From positions 767,922 to 831,921 of the forward strand of contig NC_092678.1 of NCBI RefSeq assembly GCF_964355755.1: DNA of 64,000 nt, read 5' to 3'. Origin of the DNA: Antedon mediterranea. Lineage: Eukaryota > Echinodermata > Crinoidea > Comatulida > Antedonidae. Position 1 is the first letter of the stretch, and every line of letters starts with the position of its first letter. Below the pieces are notes generated by a model that was not told the DNA's origin, made no database searches, and saw only the letters and a list, made by a program, of their open reading frames with translations. Shown here piece by piece: positions 1-11,500 of the stretch. The translations under genes were made by a program, and so were the position numbers.

Positions 1-198
1 TCTGAAACGCTGCATAATAAATTATATAAATAAATATACGACTGTGTTACATTATATGATTCCTATTTTAATAATGTTATTTCTAAATTAAATTTTACCG
101 AATTTTCTAATTAATGTATGTTTTTCTGCAAACAGAAAACAGTACGGGTCGCAATAATAGTTGACGAGCCAGATCGTATTGATTGTGCGATCATTCGG

Positions 199-598
199 GA
201 AAATACGCTAACACGCGCGCGGCTATTGAGTCCTGAAAATACGCTAACACGCGCGGCTATTGAGTCCTTAAAATACGCTAACACGCGCGGCTATTGAGTC
301 CTGAAAATACGCTAACACGCGCGGCTATTGAGTCCTTAAAATACGCTAACACGCGCGGCTATTGAGTCCTGAAAATACGCTAACACGCGCGGCTATTGAG
401 TCCTTAAAATACGCTTACATGCGCGCGGCTATTGAGTCGTCCTGAAAATACGCTAACACGCGCGGCTATTGAGTCCTTAAAATACGCTAACACGCGCGGC
501 TATTGAGTCCTGAAAATACGCTAACACGCGCGGCTATTGAGTCCTTAAAATACGCTTACATGCGCGCGGCTATTGAGTCGTCCTGAAAATACGCATAT
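199..598. repeat. 34-bp tandem array with alternating unit types
   Basis: About 12 head-to-tail copies of a 34-bp unit containing AATACGCTAACACGCGCGG and ending CTATTGAGTCCT. Units alternate between a G and a T at the first base, giving a 68-bp dimer. A longer variant with ACATGCGCGCGG and GAGTCGTCC recurs near 412 and 551, so a multi-unit block was itself duplicated. CG-rich compared with the flanks. No coding potential is claimed. Confidence 0.93.
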
Positions 599-695
599 TA
601 TTTCAATGAGCCTGCGTAGAATGACTTTTTGACTTGACAGCAGTATAGTGGCACGTCAATAAAACAAGATTTGAACCAGGAAATTCAATGACGTC

Positions 696-3177
696 TCATA
701 TTACAGTTTCAGTCGCAGACTGTGCAGCACCGGTGGCCGTGTATATATCTCTTACCTTATATTTTAAGTAGTAAAATCTTGGAAGCACTTGAAACAAAAA
801 GGCAACGAAGAACAGTGATCCCATAGCGAAGAAAGCGGTGTTGTACGAACCAGACACGTCATAGATCCACCCTGAAAACAACATACAAACATTTATTTAT
901 AAGTCGGCATATTATATACAGTTATATCTAATAATAATTATATTATTATTAAACTTACCTGTAAAGAAACCGCCAACCACACCCGAGGGCGCAGTACTGA
1001 ACAGTAATACACCCATCGCTTTGGGAAAGTTCCGAACTCCAACGATTTCTCTCGAAATAAGGTAAATAAGCGGAAGAGATCCACCAACCGACCATCCTAT
1101 AATGAGAATGCTTCCAGCTAAAGATGCGTAACGTGTGCAAAATGGTATCAAGAACGTACACAAACTCGCCGTTAATAACGTTAAAGCAAACAGTTTGGAT
1201 GACGTAATAAAGTTGAATTTAATCGGAACTCCGTTAAACAGCCGACTTACGAGGTTACCAATACCGAAAATTGTCATTAAAAGTGCCGCGTTATGCTCAG
1301 ATATACCGATGTCTACGGCATGCGATACAAGATGGTAGGCAGTACCAATAAACGATAAATAAAATAAATTCGCTATAATCAACATAAATCCAAAAAGAGG
1401 ATACGTTAGTGGTAACTTTAAATACTCTTTAAATAATTCTTTTGTTCCTTTTTCCTCCTCAATTATCTCCTTCTTTTTGTCATCATCATCATCATCATCA
1501 GCGCGTACTTCAATAAACTTCTGATCTTCTTTCATTGTTTTTGGATCTTTAAAAATAACTAGACTAATGAGAGATGCATGGAGTACACAGGCCCCTAGGA
1601 GTAGTAGAGATCCTCTCCAGCCATACATTGATCTTAGTACGTTTATTAAGAAAGGAAAGGTGATCAAGGCAACAGCCGTTCCTGCCGTAACAACACCATT
1701 AGCAATTGATACGTGCTCGTCACAGCTAATTCCTATAAACGCAACCGTGTTTGAAAATACCATTGAAACGCCAAAACCTGCAGACACAAAATACAAATAT
1801 ATCTGACATTGAATGTTGCAAGTTGTATAGTTACTTTTTACGTAAAAAGGGATGTAATATATATTTGGCAGATTTCCTAGCGGAGTATATTTAACAAAGG
1901 AATCTAGGTCAATACATTTTTTAACCAGTAGGGCCTAATTTTCCCACCAAAGATGAGATTTGTTTTATTGTTTTAAATCGAAAATGTTCTTGGCTTTCAC
2001 AATTTATATACGTGTTATATAGGGCCTATGTTATTCAAGAATACATTTTAATCTATCATCTGGGATAACGACGGCTTGAACAAAAAATGCAATTAAACAG
2101 AATTACCTGTAATTAATGAAAAAGTGATAAATAGTTGCCAGACAGATTGTACTCGAGATGACAAGATAAGACCAACTGTTGTTAGTAATGTACCCAACAT
2201 TATAGTTCGTCTATATCCAATTTTGAGGACGATTAACGTGCCAATCGGACCTATAGAAAAAACAGAAAATCAGTCTTTTAAAACATTTTGACATTAAAAT
2301 TCACTACAGCTGTGACAACTCCTTTCCGGGTACACTTTTTTTTATTGGGCGGAATACTTTTTAGGTCTCTGTAGATAAACGTGCCAATCGGACCTTGAGA
2401 AAAAGGCAACAAATCACCCATAACAGTTAGGCATATTTTAGTTTAGGCCTACTTATTGGACTCGGATCCGGTCCAGCACATCCGTTCTCGTCTAGATCAT
2501 GAATTGGCTTAATAAGTAAATGATGATTGACCGCAATGATTTCCTTATATTTACACTCCCTTATTGTGGTATGCAAAACCCACAATAATATTGTATACGG
2601 GTTTTTCATTAAAACTGCGCAATGGTTTGTCTGTTTTATTTGATATAAATTAGACTTCAGAAAGAATGTAGGCCTACATATCTAATTAAAGAATCTAAAG
2701 GTCTAACTAAACTATTAAACTTTATGTGATGTGCTCATATGGACATAATGTCATATTATCTTCACTACCATATTTGAAGTGATTGATTAGTGATTACACT
2801 CGTCCCTGGAGAGCCTTTACTATTATAGTGATGTATTCATTCATAATACGAAGGCAAGACTGACATACGTTGTCGAGACGTAGGACATAAGCCTACGCCT
2901 TCAACCAGTTCCTAACGTACTATGATGGGCCTTCTACTAAATTAAATTATTACGTAGGCTACAAATTATATTTACCAAATAAGTGCAGAATTGTATTGAG
3001 TAAACTGGATGCTGCTCCTAACACTCCTAAACCTACATTTAATTCGTCAGCTAAGTCATTCAGATAAACACCAAAACATAAAGTAAGTCCATCAGTTAAA
3101 ATCAAAACAATATGCGCACCGATCACCAAGACAACGGTTCTCAGCAGAGATGCTTTTCTTTCTTCTGTTTCCTTCAT
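696..3177 (-). CDS. SLC16 / monocarboxylate-transporter-like MFS carrier
   Basis: Predicted plasma-membrane carrier of the major facilitator superfamily, closest in style to SLC16 monocarboxylate transporters; the substrate cannot be read from sequence. Four coding exons in transcript order: 3177-2976, 2250-2107, 1777-959, 871-696. All have GT/AG borders and compatible phases, giving 446 residues, a normal length for the family with about 12 membrane spans. TM1 lies in the first 35 residues (VVLVIGAHIVLILTDG). Exon 2 begins GPIGTLIVLKIGYRR, the conserved loop after TM2. Exon 3 has ANGVVTAGTAV, matching the family's ANG...AG segment, and a charged central cytosolic loop with seven consecutive Asp (about residues 208-214). 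The last exon covers the final span and a short tail. The start at MKETEERK is my choice; the frame stays open upstream, so an upstream exon or start is possible. Confidence 0.88.
1480..1500. repeat. coding ATC/GAT microsatellite (Asp7 run)
   Basis: Seven tandem trinucleotides inside exon 3 of the MFS gene encode a run of seven Asp followed by three Lys in the central cytosolic loop. The length is likely polymorphic; changes would stay in frame. Confidence 0.9.
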
Positions 3178-4014
3178 GTTTTCCTGATTCAACAAGTTTC
3201 GTTTCGTCGCATTTGTGCTGCTGGCTGCATATACCGGTACCAATAGAAACAAAATGGTGTTGCGTATAATAATATACAATAATATAACATAATATAACCA
3301 ATTGGTATTGGTATTAGGTGATTACATTATGTAGGAAATATTGCGTCATGTCCGACTTTTAAAAACACGCAGAACATTATTATGTTAACCGAAAACAGTT
3401 AAAAAATTATTTATAATCTGAATTTATACGTCCTGTACATTCTTTCTATTTATGCATTCAATAACAAATGAAATAATTCAAGAACAAATCAATATATTTA
3501 ACAGCAATACACAATAATAAACATCAACGTAAAACCACAACACTAAAATAAACTAATTCTGAAATGCTATTGTGTTTAAATACAAACAAAAGGCGGCATA
3601 ATAATGACTGTAACCATTTTGTTTTATTCACAAGGGAGTTGACCAATCCAACACAAGGGAGTTGACCAATCACAAGTGAAATTCGGCTGATCCATCGCGC
3701 TATGATTGGTCAAATTACCTGCGTTGCGCGTATATCTGCGTTGCGTATTGTGGCAGAACCACAATATACTTTTTCTATGCCATGTAGTGTTGTTGTCGTG
3801 AAAAAAAAATCTTGCTATTGCCACCTGTTTGGTTTAGTACCAGTAAATTAATCATTAATATAATAATAATTAATCAAACCATATTGTCTAGTTCATTATA
3901 GGATTTAAAATATTTACATATGTGCATTTTAATAACAAAGAAAATGTGTGAAAATTCTGCCTGGAATATTGCATTTGAATGTTATTATTGATATAAATCA
4001 ACATAAATTATTGT
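3178..4014. other. intergenic spacer; partial inverted-repeat element
   Basis: No gene seen. Around 3645-3712 a duplicated AGGGAGTTGACCAATC is followed by an opposite-strand ATTGGTCAA. This is the same CCAAT-flanked core found in foldback elements near 26.15 and 31.65 kb, so it is probably a truncated relative. Confidence 0.55.
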
Positions 4015-4830
4015 GGTGTAGTTTGCATCAATGGCAGCATCCAGTCTATCAGCTGAGGGTCTGTCAGTTCACCACCATATAAGGGATTAAACATCAATTG
4101 AAGACGTCTGATGACATAAACTACTGTGGCAGCTCTTGTGTAGTTTGCATCAATGGCAGCATCCAGTCTATCAGCTGAGGGACTGTCAGTTCACCACCAT
4201 ATAAGGGATTAAACATCAATTGAAGACGTCTGATGACATAAACTACTGTGGCAGCTCTGGTGTAGTTTGCATCAATGGCAGCATCCAGTCTATCAGCTGA
4301 GGGTCTGTCAGTTCACCACCATATAAGGGATCAAACATCAATTGAAGACTTCTGATGACATAAACTACTGTGGCAGCTCTGGTGTAGTTTGAATCAATGG
4401 CAGCATCCAGTCTATCAGCTGAGGGTCTGTCAGTTCACCACCATATAAGGGATTAAACATCAATTGAAGACGTCTGATGACATAAACTACTGTGGCAGCT
4501 CTGGTGTAGTTTGCATCAATGGCAGCATCCAGTCTATCAGCTGAGGGTCTGTCAGTTCACCACCATATAAGGGATTAAACATCAATTGAAGACTTCTGAT
4601 GACATAAACTACTGTGGCAGCTCTTGTGTAGTTTGCATCAATGGCAGCATCCAGTCTATCAGCTGAGGGACTGTCAGTTCACCACCATATAAGGGATCAA
4701 ACATCAATTGAAGACTTCTGATGACATAAACTACTGTGGCAGCTCTGGTGTAGTTTGCATCAATGGCAGCATCCAGTCTATCAGCTGAGGGTCTGTCAGT
4801 TCACCACCATATAAGGGATCAAACATCATT
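4015..4830. repeat. 122-bp tandem array, about 7 copies
   Basis: The phrase GTTTGCATCAATGGCAGC (once GTTTGAATC) recurs at 4021, 4143, 4265, 4387, 4509, 4631 and 4753, a constant 122-bp spacing. Copies differ by single bases, such as GGGATTAAAC versus GGGATCAAAC and GACGTC versus GACTTC. It lies between the MFS gene and the 3' end of CFAP54. No open frame of interest. Confidence 0.95.
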
Positions 4831-4920
4831 TCCAAACTTCTGATGATGTCCAGTGAAACATCAAATGGAATCTATAAAGAACATTAATGTAACTATTTGT
4901 TCGAAATGCCAACAAACCCT

Positions 4921-5046
4921 AAAGCAGTCTACACTATTAAACTAGTTTGACAAAAAAAGTGTGATGTGCCCAAATATGGTATTGACATGCCCAAATATGG
5001 TAGTGATATGACCATATATGGGCACATCACATTTTGATAGTGTAGT
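4921..5046. mobile_element. MITE-like foldback, family A
   Basis: Diverged copy of the commonest foldback in the window. One end reads GTCTACACTATTAAACTAG, the other TTTGATAGTGTAG in inverse orientation, and the centre has inverted CCATATATGGGCACATCAC-type words. No internal coding sequence, so non-autonomous. Confidence 0.75.
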
Positions 5047-5572
5047 GTGGTAACTATTAGGCCTACCGATATGTTTGTTCTGGCTTCCTAAATTCACCAT
5101 TAGGAACGTGGCTAATTAACTACCAAATACTAGGTGGTAAGAATGTACTTAAAGATCTTAAGTAGTACTTACTTCCAATCCAGAAGGTTCAACCTTAACG
5201 TTTGTCAACATATTCTGTATATATACCATACACTGCTTCAATTGCGACTGTAAGGACAGTAGTCATTATTAATAGTTTGTGTACCATGTGTTTAAAAAAA
5301 ATAAATATTAATTAAAATTAAATAAAGTAGAGATTGTCTGGACAATTCTGATGCTACAACCATCTTCTGTCTAGCATTACTCCAGATGACGGTTCTAGCA
5401 TACACACACTGCCAACCTCATTTTTTAACAGTGTTTATTCTCAATGTGCAAACAATAACATTGAAAAGACAATGTTAAATTAAAACAATTACCTACCTAT
5501 ATATCTCATCTTGATTGTTTATTTCGTCTTTTGAATCTACGCTAATTATATTGTTTTCATTTCCATAAACTC

Positions 5573-5578
5573 TTTATT
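5573..5578 (-). promoter_or_regulatory. candidate polyadenylation signal of CFAP54
   Basis: AATAAA on the minus strand (TTTATT on plus), about 22 nt after the CFAP54 stop codon. It is the first canonical signal downstream; other AATAAA words occur further on, so actual use is unproven. Confidence 0.4.
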
Positions 5579-5599
5579 ATACCAGAACAAAAACTCAAG

Positions 5600-8500
5600 T
5601 TACTTTACCTCCAAATTTTCATCTCGTTGAACTTTAGCAGACAACTGACTGATGCGCGCTGTTCTTTTGGACTTGCGAGACGACGGTTTGCCCGTACTTG
5701 GTGGCGTAATTGGTTTATCAGCAACTTTCGGCTTGTCTGATAACGACATCTCAGCATTCTGTTTGAGTCCAACAAGTTTCTTGTGAAGAAATGTAAGGTG
5801 TGTGTACTGTAAAACACGCTTTGCACAAGTTTCGTTGGTGGCAGTAGATGACGTTTTTGATGTGTATGTGTAAAGAAGAAGGATGGCGTCATTAGATGAC
5901 GAGGTCAACGCACTTCTGTACCATTGAACACACAGTTGTTTAGCCGACTTCAATGCCGGAATCTTATTGTTATACTTGACCGGTTCCTTGACCGCTGGTG
6001 ATTTCTCTTTCACGTTTCTAATTGGGATGTCCGGTTGAACAGCTGGTTCAATTGGAGCAAGATGCATTTGAGGTGGAGGATAGATAGCACTGCATTCTGA
6101 TGAGTATACTGATAAGTGAGTGTTTAAAAATGAGTGCATATGCTTAAGTCGTAGAGAAGCGGTATCTGCTAATAATGGTAGCCGGACTACATTCCTGCTA
6201 GTGCTAATATCTGCAGCTGTATCTGTTGATATCTCAACATCTGGTACCTTTGTATCTTTAGTCAGTTTCTTGTTGTCTGCTATTTTCTTGTCATCTGCTA
6301 AGCAGTCATTGACGCCCACAGCCGACATACTGCACATACGCTGTAGGATTGACGTATAGCTAATTAGATGTCTCCAGGTCAGTTGAGGTTCTTCCATTTT
6401 AGCATCCCATTTGTAGTCTTCACTCCCTTCAGTCACAGGGTCTAAAACATTCTTGCCGTCCAGGAAGGGACCACGCAAATCATCAAACCCTAAAATAGGT
6501 CATGATTCAATTAGTTTTTACTACTCTATTTATTTATAGTGTGCTTTGAGAAGATTAATTTGGCACAGTTTTAAATATTCTAGGCTCCCGTCAAATCACA
6601 TAATCTCTTCTCAGGGTTTAGTATTTCATTGATTTCCTGTACTTTAAATGATACCTTGTTGCACTGTTATTTTCACATGTCTGTTCTATTTATCAATTGA
6701 ACAAGTTTGACCTTTAACCTTTTTCTATAACATCATACTGTTTCATTAGAGTCTGTTCCGACTTTACAATGGTTGCATGTGGTATCAATTTTTAGATAAA
6801 CCAAATTGATTTCCTGTAGTTTAAATGATGCCTTGTTGTACTGTTTTTTTCTGTTATTATGATATGGCTGTTAAATATTTTGTCGTCAATTGAACAAGTT
6901 TGACCTTTTTCTTAAATTTCATACTGTCATTTAATTAGAGCCTGTTCACACTTTACAATTTACACATGTAATTGTCGCGTGTGGTGTCAATTTTGAGATA
7001 AACCAGCTGTTTCAAAAACTCAACTGATGAGGTGGATTTTTCAATTCATTAAACCGCAACTGATTAACCACAAGATAAGGAGAAATTTGACCTTACTAGT
7101 GTAAAAAGACGCATATAATATGACCTTGCCTGGTAAATTTTGTCATTTTATATGTGTAAATCCTTTTTTGTAGTCCCAACAGTTCGTCTGCTCATGGACG
7201 TATAAAAATTGATACCTCCATGGTCTGCTTAATCCCAAGAGTAATTTAGGTTACACATGTAAGTGCGAACACAGCTTTAGTTAATGAAGTAAATAATACC
7301 TTGTTCTGCTGCCACCATGAGGTCTTCTTTCAAGAAGCCTGGTATGTCATTCTTCACAGCATCCTTAGCAGGGATAGTAGTCAGTGTAGCATCACCAATA
7401 AGAAGAGTGAATCTACGCTGTGCTTTGGCTATCAAGGTAGCAGCACATACAGCCTGCCAAGCCGCGTGCGATTCTTTTGTTCTCTCTCGTTGCCGTTCTC
7501 TCTCAATTGTTTCTTGTTTGTTGACCTTCTTACTTGATTTCTTAGCAGATGAAGATGGCTGTGAAAGTTAACAAAGGAATTACATTTTCAAATAATCTTG
7601 AAAAGCTGACTATGATAATGTCATTGACTTTTCCATTAATTTAGGTCTAAAACATGATGACATTGTGAACTAAAATACACAACAGGATTTACTTGTTCAC
7701 AAAAAGTTTGGAAGAAAAAGGAAGCTTAACCTAAAGCTCTGTCTACACTATAAAACTTTGTGACAAAACAATTTGACATGCCCAAATATGGGCACATCAC
7801 ATTTGTTGTCACATAAAAGTTTGATAGTGTAGACAGAGCTTAATTTTTTATCAAAATTTAGTGTTTTCTGTTTAGATGATTGGAAAAAGAAACATAAAAA
7901 GTATGACAACATTTTGTTTAGTGTAGTTTTAATTTGAAGTCAAAGCGTTGGGTTGAGGATAAGTTGTCTTGTTACCTTAGCTTGTTGTGACACTGTAGTA
8001 GAACCGTCGTCAGGTTCGACAGGCATGCTCAGTATGTTACTTCCCTTCAAATATGCTTTTGCTATCTCAAGATATGCCTCTTTTATCAACCTATACAAAT
8101 GATGAGTTATTTAATGCGTCTTGTTAAAAACTACTATAGGCCTATAAACGTAGTAACATGTACCACAAAAATCCAAGAAAAAACAAGGGGCAGTATACTA
8201 AATGATAAACATCCATTACACCAACATTATGTATGGCTAAGGCGAGGAAAGCGAGTACGTAGCACACTATGTAGAACTAACAGATATCTAAATTCATTCG
8301 TCCCTTTTTCCAAGATATGCTTCTTTTATCAATCTATACAAAAGATGAGTTATTTTACGTTAAAAACATAACTATAGTGTAAATGAATCACACACATTTT
8401 GTTTATTAAGAATCTTTCAATTAACAATATTATGTTAATTCATTTTGCGCATGTAGATGTATTGGGATGTGTTTCTACCTCCACAGCTTGACACAGTTTG

Positions 8501-11500
8501 ATGATTTCTAAATCCAGACAACCACCGATGACACATCGATTGACCTGACCTAGGTAGGTCATTCAACATCGCAAATTCAAAGCTCTTTATTGATTGTATT
8601 AATATTGTTTAAGGGTTTGCTTAGTGAAGTTTTTTTGCGGTACAGCATGTGATTCCGAAAGGAAATTAAATGTGATACTCTCTATTTCTCTGTATCAATG
8701 ATTTGTATGTCACATTAGTCATTAGGTCATGTTTTGTTATAAATTCAATAAAGCAAAATAATCATTAAATTAATAGGTTGAAAGACCTCAATGGTGAAAA
8801 ACAAGAAAGCAAGAACATCCCGTTTTTCCAGTTCAAATTTATTCTTTTATAATTTTTGATTTTAATTAAACCCACATAACCTTAGTCATTAGGTAATTAT
8901 TTGTGACACACTATTAATTTTGATTGTTTGAATTTGTGCTATTTTTGTGACCTACTTTATTAACCATTATTAATCAAAGTACTGAGCGTAGTGGAGGATC
9001 ACTAAAGGTCAACTTAGACGGTGTCGTACAACGAGAAGATTAAATTAAGTTCTTCCGATGACCTAAAAACTACACCCTACGCTATCTCAAGAAAACTCGT
9101 CCAGTCGGGATTCAACTCAGACAGCACCAACAAGTAAAGGCGTTTCGTTGGGCCTTGTGGTACGACGCTGTCCGAGTTGGCCTTTAGTGAGATCACTTAC
9201 TGTAGATCGTGGTTGGAAGTAAAGCTGGTTGAGATGGCTTGGATGAGTGTATCTACAACAGACCTACACGAACAAAATCCACACTTGAACAGTTGTTGTT
9301 CTACTTTACCTGGCAAGAGAAACAATCACAATATCAAGAAGCAAGAATATTTATATTCAGGGAAGGTGTTTATGTTGTTATGTGTAATATGGTAACATGT
9401 ATAATCAAATTAATTCCATCTAAATATGAAAATATTATTAATATCTAGAAGTGATACAGTAGAATTGGTATCAAAATGCTTGGTAAATTGTAGATCATGT
9501 CAATCAATGAATTCTACTACAAATAGGAATGTGTTGTATTCGAGGGGGAATTTATTCAAAGAATTCATTTAAATACATACCAAAGGTAAGCAGTATTTCT
9601 GCTTGTAAGGTTGGGTTTGTACGAACGCACAGTTTGCTGAGAGACAAAGCACTTGCTAACACATCACCACTTAAGCGCCACAGGTTTGAATCTGATTCAT
9701 TTCTATCAAAACAAAAAAAAACAGAATTTTATATTAAGGTTAATCATCTGAGGAAACATAATGTACATTTCTATAAACAATATTTCGTCATGAGGTAATT
9801 TCCCGCATGATCGTAATCAAAACGGTACTGGGTTTGGTCTACTAGCGTTCCTGCTCCAAACTCGTCATCCATTCATAGAAGCCTTAACGAAGTAAGCCTA
9901 CCTGGTGGTGACCATAGAACGGTTCCGAGATAACGACTATACTTCGGCTTTAGTCGATAGAAGATTGAAATATTGTTAGAGATAGAGTATACGATGTTTG
10001 ATTATGTGTAGATGTGTGATTTGTTTTATTATTCAAGTGATGTTCCGCATAAAGAGATGAAGAAAGTAGTTGGTGTTATGGTTTTGCATATCAATTAATT
10101 ATCCTAGACAATATAGGATGCGATAATTATTATTTTATATATATTTTTTCAATATTGATTGTTATGATTATAATAATATTAATAAAAAGATATTTGTTAG
10201 TATAAATTTAAAATACAATGTACAATATACAAAACAATATTTATGATACTAGTCCCCTACCTTAAGCTAGCCTCCCTTGCCAGGCTGTGACCAATCCTCA
10301 TTTTCAGTTTTACCAATAGCAGAATATGTGGTAGGTGAATGTTCTGGAACGGGAAGGCTAGGCTTGATAATGATGGCTGTACGTTATGTATCTCAATACA
10401 CTCTCCAAGAAACTTCATCTGAAAACAAAAAACAATTGAAAACATATTTTGAGGTTTACTGTACAGAACAAAGCTTTTTTTTAATAACCATTTCAATTAA
10501 TAATTAAATACCAGATTGTCAACCAATAAAAGTGAAGGCAACAAGCCTGTTTATACTGTTAAGGCAAATTTACAAAGACGAGCGATAACGGTAAGCAGAA
10601 AACCGTCCCACGTAGAATCTTTATTTTTTAAGAGCTGGTTTCCACTCAACCATCTGCTCCGCATTTTGTGTAAATGTTCATAAGAAATAACATAGATTCT
10701 ATATTGTTATTTTTTGTATACCGTTACTGCTCACCTTTACTGCTAGCCTTTGTAAAATTGGCCTTTCTCTTTTGTAGGACTAAACCGCACCAATTTTTTT
10801 TTCATCAAGGTAAGTATTCACACAACAAAAACACTAACCTGTTGAAGTAGCTTATGTTGCACTGTGCAATAACTCTGCAGTATAGCCTGCACGGCCGACG
10901 ACTTGTTTTCATCTTGTGGGATGACTAAAGCCTCCAAATCAGTTAGATGCGTTCTTGTAAGACACAACAAAAGAGAGGCTTCTGGAGAGAGTGTTTGCAG
11001 GTCATTCAGTAGGTCAATCACCTCCTGTAAATGAGAATGTTATCAAGAAGACAGTGTAAAGGTTATAGAAAGCTCAACAAATATGGCTGAACCAAATCGG
11101 CCAATCGGATACGGAAGTTTGAAGTTATGGTAAAAAAAAATTGTCATTAATACTTTTCATAATTATCAATTTATATACTAATGTATTAAAAAAATTACCT
11201 TCAATGTTTCCTTAACATCTGATAGTGATCGGCCTTCTTGTAGGTCCAAGAGGGCGCCCTGCATCAGAAACTCTGCTTGTAGTTCAATGTCTCCGCATGC
11301 CTCAGCTTCTGTAAGTCCTTGCATACAATGATCTCTGCATTCACTTAATTCCAGTTTGTTACAATCAACATCTAAAAGTAAAAACATATTTCTTACTTTC
11401 ATACTCAATTGGTTCTCAAGCAATCAGTTACACTTCATGGTTTTAAATAATTATAAGACTCTTCCATTAGGTTATTCATGATAAAGAGTTATAATGAATA

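Noticed and set aside
3092-3301. Second minus-strand frame overlapping MFS exon 1
   Set aside because: Out of frame with the phase-compatible MFS exon that encodes TM1; shadow only.
7301-7571. Two overlapping plus-strand frames of about 80 codons
   Set aside because: Antisense to CFAP54 exon 56, whose minus-strand translation fits the gene's phase and borders.
9177-9448. Plus-strand frames of about 70 codons
   Set aside because: They are antisense shadows of CFAP54 exon 54 (9309-9201), which is needed to keep the phase between exons 53 and 55.
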